In this document: positions 8,682 through 17,866 of the stretch, in pieces | Layout of the letters: each line of letters begins with the position of its first letter | Position numbering within the stretch: position 1 is the stretch's first letter | Assembly: GCF_050942425.1 (NCBI RefSeq) | Contig: NZ_CP192063.1 | Location: 1,984,001 to 2,048,000, forward strand | Direction: 5' to 3' | Length of the DNA stretch: 64,000 bases | Source: Actinoallomurus sp050942425 | Lineage (GTDB): Bacteria; Actinomycetota; Actinomycetes; Streptosporangiales; Streptosporangiaceae | Notes under the pieces: generated by a model | Databases searched by the model: none | What the model was told of the DNA's origin: nothing | What the model saw: the letters and a program-made list of their open reading frames with translations, nothing else | Position numbers and translations under genes: made by a program

Positions 8682-8971
8682 GAACCATTCCTTCGCTCGA
8701 GGGGTGACGAAAGCGCTCATATTAGGGTTTCACTCAGCTGCTTTTCTGTGACTTTTGAGGTTCTGTCGAGAATCGGCATCAATGGGCGGTCAGTCGGCGC
8801 TCGCCATCTCCGCGTATTCGCAGCCGGCCCCGTGCCGTGCCACTCAAAGGCGCCCGTCGTGCGGCCGGACCACCGTCACCACCGTCACCACGGTCGCGGC
8901 CGTCATCGGTGCGGCCGCCCACGTCGGAGCGGCCAGGGCGCGGTCATGCCGGCCGGTGGCGGCATATCGAT

Positions 8972-9000
8972 TTGCGCAAGGACACGGATCCGCATACGGT
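8972..9000 (+). promoter_or_regulatory. Promoter of second initiator tRNA gene
   Basis: TTGCGC (8972-8977) and TACGGT (8995-9000) are 17 bases apart and end 12 bases before the tRNA. The stretch ATATCGATTTGCGC closely matches the promoter of copy 1. The rest of the 8682-9012 gap holds no gene. Confidence 0.65.
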
Positions 9001-9012
9001 TGGGACATCCGC

Positions 9013-9089
9013 CGCGGGGTGGAGCAGCTCGGTAGCTCGCTGGGCTCATAACCCAGAGGTCGCAGGTTCAAATCCTGCCCCCGCTACCA
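9013..9089 (+). tRNA. Initiator tRNA-Met (CAT), copy 2
   Basis: Identical to the copy at 7371-7447 over all 77 bases, including the unpaired first acceptor base, the CAT anticodon and the encoded CCA. The flanking DNA differs apart from the promoter core, so this is a maintained second gene copy and not a recent large duplication. Confidence 0.96.
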
Positions 9090-9093
9090 ATGA

Positions 9094-9127
9094 GAGGCCC
9101 GGAGATTCATCTCTGGGCCTCTTTTTT
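9094..9127 (+). terminator. Terminator after tRNA-fMet copy 2
   Basis: A 13-bp stem (GAGGCCC at 9094-9100 paired with GGGCCTC at 9115-9121, extended inward by GGAGAT/ATCTCT with one G-T pair) is followed by a run of six T. This is a classic rho-independent terminator 4 bases after the tRNA. Confidence 0.88.
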
Positions 9128-9544
9128 CGTGCCCAACGCCATTCCCAGTGATTAGGCCTCCGGTCCCTGCTCGCGGGCTTTGATCTGGGGACCGTGGACT
9201 CTCGCGGCACCCGGCCGTGGCCTGGAAGTATCGACGATCAACGCTTCCTCACGCGGACCCGTTGCCGGCATCGCCGGCGCGGATCCGCAGAGCGGGAAGC
9301 GCTGATCCGCATGATCAAGTCCTGACTTCGACACCCCAACGGCGGATGAGCGGAACGCTCACCCGCTGTCCTTTCGGCGGCGCCGACCCCCGCGGCGCCG
9401 CCCCAGTGACGCCGTCCGCCCGACCGGCGGTCGTGCCGTCACCACGAACCCCGGCACCGGAACCCACCGGTGCCGGGGTTCGTCGTATCCGGGTGGCGCC
9501 CGAACGCCGATCTTCCCGCCTGCGACCGCGCCGAAGGAGGGCGG
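9128..9544. other. Gene-free interval with a strong hairpin (9445-9482)
   Basis: About 415 bp between the tRNA terminator and the methyltransferase gene with no convincing coding sequence. At 9445-9482 a perfect 16-bp inverted repeat (CGAACCCCGGCACCGG and its complement) flanks a 6-base loop. There is no T tract. It could end read-through transcription or be a leader structure of the methyltransferase gene, whose start is 62 bp downstream. Confidence 0.55.
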
Positions 9545-10390
9545 ATGCCGGACCGTGAGAAGTCGAGGGTCGACCTCGACGGCGTCCCCGAGACGCTCCT
9601 GTGGAACCTCTATCAGCGCGCGACCGAGGCCAGGCGGCCGGACGCGGTCCTCCGTGATCCCAAGGCGGTCGAGCTCGTCGACTCCCTGGACTATCCCTTC
9701 GCGGACCGCTTCGGCACGGGGAGTCTCGGGCAGTGGCAGGCCCTGCGCGCCCGCTGCTTCGACGAGGAGGTCCGGCGGTTCCTGGCCGAACACCCCGGCG
9801 GGCAGGTGGTCGCGCTCGGTGAGGGGCTGGAGACGCAGTTCTGGCGGGTCGACGACGGCCGGGTCCGCTGGCTCACCGTCGACCTTCCCGAGACCGTCGA
9901 GCTGCGCACCCGCCTGTTCCCCGACGATCCGCCCCGCCGCCGGACCCTCGCCGGCTCGGCGCTGGACGACGAGTGGATGCCGCACGTGGACCCCGCCGAG
10001 GGCCTGCTCCTGTCCGCGCAGGGCCTCCTGATGTACTTCCAGCCCGACGAGGTCCACCGGCTCATCGCCCGATGCGCGGAGCGGTTCCCCGGCGCCACGA
10101 TGGTGTTCGACGGCGTGCCGCCCTGGTTCAGCCGGCGCACGCTCAGCGGGCAGATGAAGACCGCGCAGGGCTACCAGGCGCCCCCGATGCCGTGGGCCGT
10201 GGACGCGGCCGAGAAGGCCAGGATCCGAGCCCTGCCGAACATCGCCGAACTCCGGGACCTCCGCCCTCCGCGCGGCCGCGGACCGCTGTACGGCGCCGTG
10301 TTCCCCGTGCTGAACCGCCTCCGCGCGGTCCGTGAGCTCGGCGTCACCGGCCTGCCCATCATGACCGCCCGCTTCGCCGCCTCGACGTGA
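9545..10390 (+). CDS. Class I SAM-dependent methyltransferase, LCM/PPM-like (COG3315)
   Basis: A 281-residue protein of the leucine carboxyl methyltransferase-like family, whose members methylate carboxyl or hydroxyl groups of small molecules. Family features are TLLWNLYQRATEARRPDAVLRD at the N-terminus, the SAM-binding strand QVVALGEGLETQFWRVDD (near residues 87-105, with G-E-G replacing the more usual G-x-G), LTVDLPETVELR, and LLSAQGLLMYFQPDEV. The ATG at 9545 is chosen because GAAGGAGGG lies just upstream. Substrate unknown; no biosynthetic cluster is adjacent. Confidence 0.85.
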   Translation: MPDREKSRVDLDGVPETLLWNLYQRATEARRPDAVLRDPKAVELVDSLDYPFADRFGTGSLGQWQALRARCFDEEVRRFLAEHPGGQVVALGEGLETQFWRVDDGRVRWLTVDLPETVELRTRLFPDDPPRRRTLAGSALDDEWMPHVDPAEGLLLSAQGLLMYFQPDEVHRLIARCAERFPGATMVFDGVPPWFSRRTLSGQMKTAQGYQAPPMPWAVDAAEKARIRALPNIAELRDLRPPRGRGPLYGAVFPVLNRLRAVRELGVTGLPIMTARFAAST

Positions 10391-10428
10391 CGGCGCTCGA
10401 GTGCCCGGCCCGTGGGTAGGACCCGGGT

Positions 10429-10785
10429 GTGGGCGCGATAGAGATTCGCCGGGTGTACGAGGCGGAGGACGCGAAGGGCGCGGTCTTCCTCGTGGACCGG
10501 CTCTGGCCGCGCGGCGTGCGCAAGAGCGACCTCAAGCTCGACGGCTGGCCGCGCGACGTCGCGCCCTCGGACGATCTGCGCCGCTGGTTCGGGCACCGGC
10601 CCGAGCGCTTCACGGAGTTCGCCGAGCGCTACCGCCGCGAACTCGACGATCACCCCGACGCCGTACGCCCGCTGCTGGAGGCCGCCCGGCAGGGGCCGGT
10701 GACCCTCCTGTACTCCGCGCGCGACTCCGACCACAACCAGGCGGTCGTCCTCCGCGACCACCTCCGGGAGCAGCTCGGCCGGTGA
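10429..10785 (+). CDS. DUF488 family protein (YeaO-like)
   Basis: This 118-residue protein matches the short DUF488/YeaO family along its length. Signature blocks are FLVDRLWPRGVRKSDLKLDGWPRDVAPS near residues 20-46, RWFGHRPERFTEFAERYRREL, and the C-terminal VTLLYSARDSDHNQAVVLRDHL. The biochemical role of the family is not settled. It starts at GTG, 38 bp after the methyltransferase stop, so the two may share a transcript. Confidence 0.9.
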   Translation: MGAIEIRRVYEAEDAKGAVFLVDRLWPRGVRKSDLKLDGWPRDVAPSDDLRRWFGHRPERFTEFAERYRRELDDHPDAVRPLLEAARQGPVTLLYSARDSDHNQAVVLRDHLREQLGR

Positions 10786-10889
10786 CCCGGCCCGGGGCCT
10801 GTACCGCCCCGGCACCGACGCGGAGTGGAAGATCTCCAGTGATATTTTCCGTTCATCTCCCAGCATTTCGCTGAAAGGGCGGTGAGTCG

Positions 10890-11945
10890 ATGTCCGCGGA
10901 ACCGACCGGTGAGGACTCGGATGAGGCTCTGGTCTCGGCGATCCTGGAGGCCGAACACGAGGCGCGGCTGGCCGAACTCATCCGCTCGCCGGAACAGGTC
11001 GAGGCACTACTCGAGCAGAACGCGCTGCGGCTCGACTTCGACCTGGTGCTGGACCTCAGCGGAGGGCTCGCGACGCTCGGCTCCCACGACACCGCGCAGC
11101 TCGTCGCCGTGAGCGCGTTCGCCGAGGGCGACGTCAAGCTCATGGCCGCCGGGAAGCTGGCGCTCGGCTGGATCGAGCTCTCGCGGGGCAGGCACCGCAA
11201 GGCCCTGGAGGAGGCCGACGGCGCGGTCGCGCTCGCGAACCCGGATCTCGACGTGGTCGCCGAGGCCGCCTACCTGCGCGGCGTCATCCTCGAGTCACGG
11301 GGGAAACGCGCGCAGGCGGCCGCGGAGTACGAGAAGGCGGCCGGCTGGCCACGGCCCAGGAGCGCGGGCCTGGCGGCGCTGTCCCTGGCGGAGATGCTGA
11401 CCGACGCCGGCGACGACGAGCGGGCGGTCCAGGTGCTGGCCGTGGCGTTCGAGTGCGGGGTGGCGCACGTCGTGCCCCAGGCGGCCCTCCAACTGGCGCT
11501 CATCCGTGACCGTCTGGGCGACGTCGAGGGCTCGATCCCGCTGTACCGGGAGGCGATGGAGTCCGGCGTCCCGTCGGCGGCGCCCCGCGCCGCGTTCCAC
11601 CTCGGCGAGATCCTCCTCGGGGCGGGGGACGCGGAGGGCGCCCGGGACGCCCTCGAGACGGCCTACGCCACGGGAGACCCGGAGTTCACCCCGAAGGCCG
11701 CGGTCAACCTCGGGATCATCTACATGGAGGCGAACCGGGTGCGCGAGGCGTTCGCGTGCTTCGAGACGGCCACCGGCTCACCGGACCGGAACGTCGCGGC
11801 GCTCGGACACTGCTACGTCGGCGTGGTCCTCGCCGACACCGACGCGGTCGCCGCGGAGCGCCACCTGCGCGCGGCGATGAAGCAGGGCGACCGTCAGGTC
11901 AAGGAGATGGCGTCGAACGTGCTGCGGCAGCTGAGGCAGCGCTGA
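10890..11945 (+). CDS. Tetratricopeptide-repeat protein
   Basis: A 351-residue, Ala/Glu/Leu-rich soluble protein made of degenerate TPR helix pairs from about residue 70 to the end (examples: AAGKLALGWIELSRGRHRKA, AAYLRGVILESRGKRAQAAA, AAVNLGIIYMEANRVREAF). TPRs mediate protein-protein contacts; the partner is unknown. The first 60 residues are acidic and not repeat-like. The ATG is preceded by AAAGGGCGGTGAG. An AT-rich TGATATTTTCC about 50 bp upstream is a plausible promoter -10 region. Confidence 0.85.
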   Translation: MSAEPTGEDSDEALVSAILEAEHEARLAELIRSPEQVEALLEQNALRLDFDLVLDLSGGLATLGSHDTAQLVAVSAFAEGDVKLMAAGKLALGWIELSRGRHRKALEEADGAVALANPDLDVVAEAAYLRGVILESRGKRAQAAAEYEKAAGWPRPRSAGLAALSLAEMLTDAGDDERAVQVLAVAFECGVAHVVPQAALQLALIRDRLGDVEGSIPLYREAMESGVPSAAPRAAFHLGEILLGAGDAEGARDALETAYATGDPEFTPKAAVNLGIIYMEANRVREAFACFETATGSPDRNVAALGHCYVGVVLADTDAVAAERHLRAAMKQGDRQVKEMASNVLRQLRQR

Positions 11946-12073
11946 GCCGCGCCGCCTCGTGGCCGCTGGGCCCCTGACGCCGGCCGCGATGCGTCACCGG
12001 CGCCGTATCCCCTGCCGGAACCGCCGACGGCGGCACACGAGGCGGGGACGTCCCAGGGGTGTCGGGCCGTCCC

Positions 12074-12126
12074 CGCCGTACGCCCGGGGTTTCCGGACGT
12101 CTTCGCCGTACGCCCCGGGGTTCCGG
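12074..12126. repeat. Imperfect direct repeat, 23 bp x 2
   Basis: Two copies of CGCCGTACGCCCGGGGTTTC-type sequence (12074-12096 and 12104-12126) start 30 bp apart in the gap between the convergent TPR and GH28 genes. They differ by a shift of one C and one T. The rest of the 210-bp gap shows no gene. Confidence 0.6.
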
Positions 12127-12156
12127 GGCGCAGGCACGGTGCGCGCGGCGACCGGG

Positions 12157-13578
12157 TCAGGCGGGTGCGCCGACCGGGGAGCCGTTGACGGTGACGTCGG
12201 TGAGGACGAGACCTTGGACGTTCTCCACGATGTCGGTGGCCGTCGCCTTGTCGAACCGGCAGTGCGCGAGCGTGACGTCCTTGATCGGGGCGTCGGGGTA
12301 GCCGCGCATGTCCAGCACGTACTTCGTGGTGCCGACGTGCACGTTCTCCACGTGGATCCCGCTCACCGACGGGTTGTACGGGTGACCGGGCCCCTCGTCG
12401 TAGTAGAAGTCGATCTGGATCGCGGCGACGGCCAGCTGGCCGACCTCGACGTCCTTCATGTGGACGTCGTGGATGTAGCCGCCGCGCATGGAGTTGGTCT
12501 TCAGGCGCAGGCAGCTGTTGAGGTTGGGGCTGGTCATCCGCAGGTTCCGGGCGAAGACGGAGCTGACGCCGCCGGTCATCTCGCTGCCGATGGTCACGCC
12601 GCCGTGGCCGTCGCGGAACTCGCAGCCCTCGACGAGGATGTTCCGGCTCGGGACGTTGACGCGACGGCCGTCGGCGTTGCGGCCCGCCTTGATGGCGATG
12701 CAGTCGTCGCCGGTGTCGAAGGTGCTGCCGGTGATGACGACGTCGGTGCAGGACTCGGGGTCGCAGCCGTCGTTGTTCGGGCCGTGGCTGTCGACCGTGA
12801 CGTCGCGGACGAGGACGGTCCGCGACAGGACCGGGTGGATCTCCCACATGGGGGAGTTCACGATCGTGACGCCCTCGACGAGGACGTTCTCGCATTTGTA
12901 CGGCTGGATCATGTTCGGGCGCAGGTAGTGCCCGCTGCCGAGGACGCGGTCGGCCACGGGGACGCCCTGGTCGGCCCACTGCTGCAGCAGCGTCCAGTCG
13001 GGGCCCTGCTGCGGGTCGCCGGGCTTCCAGCCGTACGTCGCGCTGCCGGACCACGGCCACCAGGCGGTGTTGCTCGCCTGCCCATCAAGCGTGCCCTTCC
13101 CGGTGATCGCGATGTTCCGGGCCTCGTACGCGTAGATGAACGGCGAGTAGTTGTAGCACTCGATGCCCTGCCAGCGCGTGTACACGGGCGGGTACTTCGC
13201 CGGGTCGGTGCTGAACGCGATCGTCGCGCCCTCTTCGACGTGCAGGTCGATGTGGCTGCGCAGCCGGATCGGCCCGGTCAGGTAGCGGCCGGGCGGGACG
13301 ACGACGTGGCCGCCGCCCCGCCGGGCGCACGCCTTGATCGCCGCGTCGAAGGCGCGCGAGCAGTCGGTGGTCCCGTCGCCCTTCGCCCCGAAGTCGGTGA
13401 CCCGGACTCGGTGGTGCGGGAACCGCGGTGGGCGTACCCGTCGCCGGATCTTGTCGGCCGTCCGCCAGGGGTCCGCGTCGGCGAGGGCCGGCCCGCCGAG
13501 GGCGGAGGCCAGCAGCCCGCCGCCGACGACGGCGCCGCTCACGCCGAGGAAGCGCCGCCTGGGCCAAGGTCCCGTCAT
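12157..13578 (-). CDS. Secreted GH28 glycoside hydrolase (polygalacturonase-like)
   Basis: A 473-residue enzyme of family GH28, which hydrolyses galacturonan or rhamnogalacturonan backbones. It begins with a Tat-type signal (PRRRFLGVSGAVVGGGLLAS) and then the FGAKGDGTTDCSRAF entry strand of the right-handed beta-helix. The three catalytic aspartates are visible as D270 (NNDGCDPESC) and D291/D292 (DTGDDCIAIKAG), with GHGGVTIGSE supplying the conserved histidine. The long insert and GHYLRPNMIQ block suggest an exo-acting member, but this is inference. It follows the GH31 gene by 19 bp, so both are probably transcribed from the operator region at 16270. Confidence 0.92.
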   Translation of the reverse strand: MTGPWPRRRFLGVSGAVVGGGLLASALGGPALADADPWRTADKIRRRVRPPRFPHHRVRVTDFGAKGDGTTDCSRAFDAAIKACARRGGGHVVVPPGRYLTGPIRLRSHIDLHVEEGATIAFSTDPAKYPPVYTRWQGIECYNYSPFIYAYEARNIAITGKGTLDGQASNTAWWPWSGSATYGWKPGDPQQGPDWTLLQQWADQGVPVADRVLGSGHYLRPNMIQPYKCENVLVEGVTIVNSPMWEIHPVLSRTVLVRDVTVDSHGPNNDGCDPESCTDVVITGSTFDTGDDCIAIKAGRNADGRRVNVPSRNILVEGCEFRDGHGGVTIGSEMTGGVSSVFARNLRMTSPNLNSCLRLKTNSMRGGYIHDVHMKDVEVGQLAVAAIQIDFYYDEGPGHPYNPSVSGIHVENVHVGTTKYVLDMRGYPDAPIKDVTLAHCRFDKATATDIVENVQGLVLTDVTVNGSPVGAPA

Positions 13579-13597
13579 TGTTCCTCCTGGAATGTGG

Positions 13598-16081
13598 TCA
13601 TCGGATGGTGACGTCGGCGGGGTGGCCCTGCGACGTCAGCGTGAGGACGACTCCGCCGAACGGCCCGGAGGTGAAGGTCCACCCGCCGCCCGCGGCGCGC
13701 AGCGCCGTGGCGTCCGCCGCGCGGGGTAGCGTGCGGCCGTCCACGGTGACCGAGCGCGGCGGCTGCCGCAGCGGCACGACGACCTGCGCCCGGCCGGTCG
13801 TCGCCGGCACCCGGAACCGGGCCGTACCGTCGGCGCCGGGGGCGTACAGCCATCCGGTGAGGCCGGGCTTGGACAGCTCGTCGGTCCGCCAGCCGCCGAG
13901 GACACGGGAGTTGAAGCCGATGGTCGCGCCCGCCCGGAGGTAGAGCGGGAACTCGTCCAGGCTCGTCTGCCGCGTGATCGTGCGCCCGCCGTCGACGACC
14001 TCGCCGCTGTACAGGTCGACCCAGCGCCCGGCCGGCAGGTACACCTGCACCGGCGTGGGCCGGCCCGCCGCGCCGTCCGCGTCGGCCCGGTCGGCGGTGA
14101 CCGGGGCGGCCAGCAGGTCCGGGCCGACCATGAACTCCTGGTCCTGGGCCCAGGCGGCCTGGTCGCCGGGGTACTGGAAGCCGACGGCCCGCAGGATCGG
14201 CACGCCGGTACGCGCGGCGTTCCGCGCCAGCCCGTACAGGTACGGGAAGAGTTCGTAGTGCAGCACGACCGCGTCGCGGAACCGCCGGACCGTGTCCGCG
14301 TCGTACTTCCACGGCGTCGCGTTGAGTCCCGCCCCGCCGACCTCGAACACCGGGCTGACCGCGCTGAACTGCGCCCAGCGGGTGAACAGCGACGGCGTCG
14401 GGCTGTTCGTCGCGTCCGCGGGCGACTGCGGGTCGATGCCGCCCGTGTCGGAGCCCCAGGCGAAGTGCCCGGTCAGCGACTCGCTCGTGCCGTACCGGAC
14501 CGAGGTGCGCAGCCCCGCGAACGTCTCGAACACGTCGCTGCCCCACATGCCGTGCGTGTGCTGCGCGGTGCCGGGCACCCCGGCTCGTACGAGCGTCTCG
14601 AAGTCGTTGCCGTGCGCCCGCCGCATCGCCTCGGTGACCGCCGACTGGTACAGGTCCGGGTACCGCAGGTACAGGCCCGCGCCCGAGCCGCCCGCGAACT
14701 GCGTCGTCTCCAGGCGGTATTCCTCGGCCCGGTCCTCCTTGGCCATGTCGACGCCCATCCGGAAGATGCGGGTGAGCTGCTCGACGTAGCGCTCGCGCGC
14801 GGCCGGGTTCGTGAAGTCGATGTAGTTGGTGCCGGGCACGAGCCAGCCGTTCTTCGCCCAGATGTCGTTGAGGCCGGCGCAGGTGCCGCCGCCCTGGGCC
14901 GACGACGGGGCGCTCACGACGTGGGAGGTCACCCACAGCCCGAACCGCACGCCCTGCGCGTGGATCGAGTCGATCATCTTCTGCGGGTCCGGGAAGAACG
15001 TCGGGTCGAACTCCCCGGTGTTGGTGCAGGCACTGCCGTTGATCCGGTGAGTGTTCCCGGCCGGCTGGTGCTCCCACGGGTTGTCGATCCAGATGGTGCC
15101 GAGCGGGATGTCCAGCTTCTTCATCTGCGCCACGTCGTCCAGCACCTGCGCCTGGTCGGCGTTGACGTCACGCCACTTCATCAGCGCGAACTGGCTCGCC
15201 GGCGGCATGCCCGGCAGCCCCACCGTCCGGTAGTACGCGTTCGTCACCGCGGCCGGTGAGCCGGTGTAGACGTCGTAGGTCAGCTCGGCGTCCTTCACGC
15301 AGATCTGCACGCGGTCGGGCTGCGCGGTCGCCGCGACCGGGCAGGGGTACGGCTCGGCCGCGCCGGTCGGCGGCTTCGGTGTCTTCGCGCAGGTCGGACC
15401 GTCGCTCTGCTGGGTGGCGCCGGGGAACGCGAACCGGCCGACGTGGTCCGTGGCGGCCCGCAGCCCGTACCCGCCGGAGCTGAGGTAGAAGGTGCTCGCG
15501 GCCTGCTCCTGGTTCTGGCAGTAGTCGCCGGCCTCGTTGCCCTCCTTGCCCGGGCTCCAGCCACGGATGTGCCCGCGCAGGTCCACGTACGCGGCCGAGC
15601 TGCCGCCGAGGTAGTGCTCGTCGCCGCGCGCCGTCAGCGCCTCGAACACGGCCGTGACGTCGCTCGACGGGGCGAACGACCAGCGCACCCGGACGCCCTG
15701 CGGGGCCCGCGTGACCGTGACGGTCGCGGTCCGCCCGGGCTCGTCCGTCGCGACGGTGTACGCCGTGCCGCCGCGCACGTCGTGCCGGGCCACGAGGTCG
15801 GTGAGCCGGTGGTACGTCGCGCCCTCCTGGGAGGTGGCCGAGCCGCCGACCTGGTAGGACAGCCGCCCGCCCGGACCGGTGGACGTTCCGCCCGCCTCCT
15901 GGGTGATCGCTCGTCCGTGGTCGAGGAAGGTCAGCCCGAACGGCGCGGCGGTGACTCGCCAGGCCGCCGGGGATTCGGCGGCCCGCGCGCCCGGCGGGGC
16001 GAACGCGAGCGGGAGAAGGAGACCGAGAAGCGGCACGATCGCGCGGCGGCGGAGCCGGGCGGGCGTTCGGCGGTGGATCAC
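13598..16081 (-). CDS. Secreted GH31 glycoside hydrolase (alpha-xylosidase/alpha-glucosidase-like)
   Basis: An 827-residue GH31 enzyme that removes alpha-linked terminal sugars with retention. The signal peptide is AIVPLLGLLLPLAFAPPGARA. The (beta/alpha)8 domain shows PLGTIWIDNPWEHQPAGN, the nucleophile region MAKEDRAEEY (D450), HTHGMWGSDVFE and FAWGSDTGG; the C-terminal sandwich begins near PVQVYLPAGRWVDLYSGE. The GTG at 16081 is chosen because AGGAGG lies 9 bases upstream; an in-frame ATG at 16147 lacks such a site. Specificity is not readable from sequence; alpha-xylosidase would suit hemicellulose and pectin side chains. First gene of a two-gene operon with GH28. Confidence 0.9.
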   Translation of the reverse strand: MIHRRTPARLRRRAIVPLLGLLLPLAFAPPGARAAESPAAWRVTAAPFGLTFLDHGRAITQEAGGTSTGPGGRLSYQVGGSATSQEGATYHRLTDLVARHDVRGGTAYTVATDEPGRTATVTVTRAPQGVRVRWSFAPSSDVTAVFEALTARGDEHYLGGSSAAYVDLRGHIRGWSPGKEGNEAGDYCQNQEQAASTFYLSSGGYGLRAATDHVGRFAFPGATQQSDGPTCAKTPKPPTGAAEPYPCPVAATAQPDRVQICVKDAELTYDVYTGSPAAVTNAYYRTVGLPGMPPASQFALMKWRDVNADQAQVLDDVAQMKKLDIPLGTIWIDNPWEHQPAGNTHRINGSACTNTGEFDPTFFPDPQKMIDSIHAQGVRFGLWVTSHVVSAPSSAQGGGTCAGLNDIWAKNGWLVPGTNYIDFTNPAARERYVEQLTRIFRMGVDMAKEDRAEEYRLETTQFAGGSGAGLYLRYPDLYQSAVTEAMRRAHGNDFETLVRAGVPGTAQHTHGMWGSDVFETFAGLRTSVRYGTSESLTGHFAWGSDTGGIDPQSPADATNSPTPSLFTRWAQFSAVSPVFEVGGAGLNATPWKYDADTVRRFRDAVVLHYELFPYLYGLARNAARTGVPILRAVGFQYPGDQAAWAQDQEFMVGPDLLAAPVTADRADADGAAGRPTPVQVYLPAGRWVDLYSGEVVDGGRTITRQTSLDEFPLYLRAGATIGFNSRVLGGWRTDELSKPGLTGWLYAPGADGTARFRVPATTGRAQVVVPLRQPPRSVTVDGRTLPRAADATALRAAGGGWTFTSGPFGGVVLTLTSQGHPADVTIR

Positions 16082-16269
16082 GAGGAGCTTCCTCCTGGGG
16101 CGGTGAAGGCGGGTCCGGAGGTCCGAGTCCATGGGCGGGGTCGGCAAGCCAGGGTCGGCGGGCGGGGCCGGCGGTCTGGGTCAGCGGATGGGGCCGGCGG
16201 TCGGGGTCGATGGTCACGCCCGCGTCTTCCCGAACGGGCGGTGGCGTCGTACTGTTCGTCCTGAGGGAA

Positions 16270-16283
16270 GGAAAACCTTTTCC
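16270..16283. promoter_or_regulatory. Putative LacI operator, copy 1 (GH31-GH28 / GH29 divergent region)
   Basis: GGAAAACCTTTTCC, two GGAAAA half-sites around CC, lies between the divergent GH31 (start 16081) and GH29 (start 16317) genes, 33 bp before GH29. The same 14-mer occurs at 23784 next to the LacI gene and a variant at 25046. One site could control both directions. Confidence 0.7.
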
Positions 16284-16316
16284 CGCTCGCCCGTCAACCA
16301 TGAGGGGACGCGAATC

Positions 16317-17861
16317 GTGACCGACGCAGCAGCGAGTCGCCGAAACGGCCGGGACCGCGGCAGGCCCCACCCGGGGGTGAACCGCCGCGCGTTCCTGGGC
16401 GGCGCAGCCCTGGCCGGGGCGGCCGCGCTCACCCCTCTGCGCGGACCGGCGGCGCTCGCCGGAACGGCCACCGGCCCGTACGACGCGGTCGCCGGAACGG
16501 CCGCCGGCCCGTACGACCCGTCGCCCGCGTCGCTGAACACGCACCCGGTCGCGCCGTGGTACCGCGACGCCAAGTTCGGGATCTTCATCCACTGGGGCGT
16601 CTACTCGGTGCCCGCCTGGGGCGACACCGTCGACTACCACGCCGCCGAGTGGTACTTCTACGCGATGCGCATCAGCGCGGCCGGCAAGGACAGCACCTAC
16701 CAGCACCACCTGAGCACGTACGGGCCGGGCGTCGCCTACGACGACTTCATCCCCCGCTTCACCGCCGAGCGCTACGACCCGCACGCGTGGGTCCGGCTGT
16801 TCGAGCGGGCCGGGGCGCGCTACTTCGTGCTGACGTCGAAGCACCACGACGGGTTCCAGCTGTTCCCCAACGCGGTCTCGCGCCGCAACGCCGCCGTGCT
16901 CGGGCCGCGCCGCGACCTCGTCGGCGAGCTGTTCGCCGCCGCCCGTCACTCGCGGCTGCGCCGCGGCCTGTACTACTCCCTCGGCGAGTTCTACAACCCG
17001 GCGCTCGGCACCCCGCCCTGGGACCCGTACACCCGCGCCCCCATCCCGTACACCGGCTACGTCCCGGTCAAGGACTACGTCGCCGACTACGAGCACGTCC
17101 ACCTGCGGACCCTCATCGACCGCTACGACCCCGACCTGCTGTGGGCCGACGGCCAGAACTGGCACGAGGACCTCGGCGCGGGCTCGATCTTCTGCCCCAA
17201 GGACCTCGACTGGCGCAGCGGCGAGGTCCTCGCGTACTACTACAACCGCGCCGTCGAGCGTCGCCGCGACGTCATGGTCAACGACCGGTTCCGGGCCGGC
17301 CACGCCGACTTCGCCGTCTCCGAGGGCGACAAGTCGAGCTACAAGCTGCGATCCACGCCCTGGGAGGCGTGTCTCACCATGGGCCGCTCCTGGGGGTACG
17401 ACACGCACGAGGACCCGGCCCGCATCAAGTCCGAGCCCGCCCTCGTCCAGCTGCTCGTCGACATCGTCGCCAAGAACGGCAACCTGCTGCTCAACATCGG
17501 CCCCCGCCACGACGGCACCATCGCCGACTGGCAGCGCGAACGCCTCATCGCCCTCGGCGACTGGCTCCGCGTCAACGGATCGGCGATCTACGGGACGACG
17601 CCGTGGCAGCGCGCCCAGGACGGCGACGTGCGCTACACCGTCTCCCCGGGGACGTTCAACATCATCCCGCTGAGCTGGCCCGGCGCCACGCTGACCGTGC
17701 CCGGCGACCTGCCGATCGCCGACGGCGCACGGATGCGCCTCCTCGGCCACCACGGCCGGCCGCTCGAGTGGACCCGCCAGGACGGCTCGATCGTGATCAC
17801 ACTTCCGTCGCGCGCCCCGGGGCACGGCCCCGACTACCCCTGCGTCATCGCCGTCCATTGA
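16317..17861 (+). CDS. Secreted alpha-L-fucosidase, GH29
   Basis: A 514-residue GH29 enzyme that releases L-fucose from glycans. It has a Tat-type signal (NRRAFLGGAALAGAAALTPL) and then two near-identical short repeats (AGTATGPYD / AGTAAGPYD) before the catalytic barrel. Family motifs are WYRDAKFGIFIHWGVYSVPA, YFVLTSKHHDGFQLF, and LLWADGQNW, whose D278 sits at the nucleophile position. The C-terminal beta-sandwich is short. GTG 16317 is preferred because GAGGGGA precedes it. The operator at 16270-16283 lies just upstream, linking it to the LacI regulon. Confidence 0.93.
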   Translation: MTDAAASRRNGRDRGRPHPGVNRRAFLGGAALAGAAALTPLRGPAALAGTATGPYDAVAGTAAGPYDPSPASLNTHPVAPWYRDAKFGIFIHWGVYSVPAWGDTVDYHAAEWYFYAMRISAAGKDSTYQHHLSTYGPGVAYDDFIPRFTAERYDPHAWVRLFERAGARYFVLTSKHHDGFQLFPNAVSRRNAAVLGPRRDLVGELFAAARHSRLRRGLYYSLGEFYNPALGTPPWDPYTRAPIPYTGYVPVKDYVADYEHVHLRTLIDRYDPDLLWADGQNWHEDLGAGSIFCPKDLDWRSGEVLAYYYNRAVERRRDVMVNDRFRAGHADFAVSEGDKSSYKLRSTPWEACLTMGRSWGYDTHEDPARIKSEPALVQLLVDIVAKNGNLLLNIGPRHDGTIADWQRERLIALGDWLRVNGSAIYGTTPWQRAQDGDVRYTVSPGTFNIIPLSWPGATLTVPGDLPIADGARMRLLGHHGRPLEWTRQDGSIVITLPSRAPGHGPDYPCVIAVH

Positions 17862-17866
17862 GCGCA

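Noticed and set aside
9152..9334. Minus-strand 60-codon frame after the second tRNA, considered as a transposase remnant
   Set aside because: No transposase motif and no ribosome-binding site; too little evidence.
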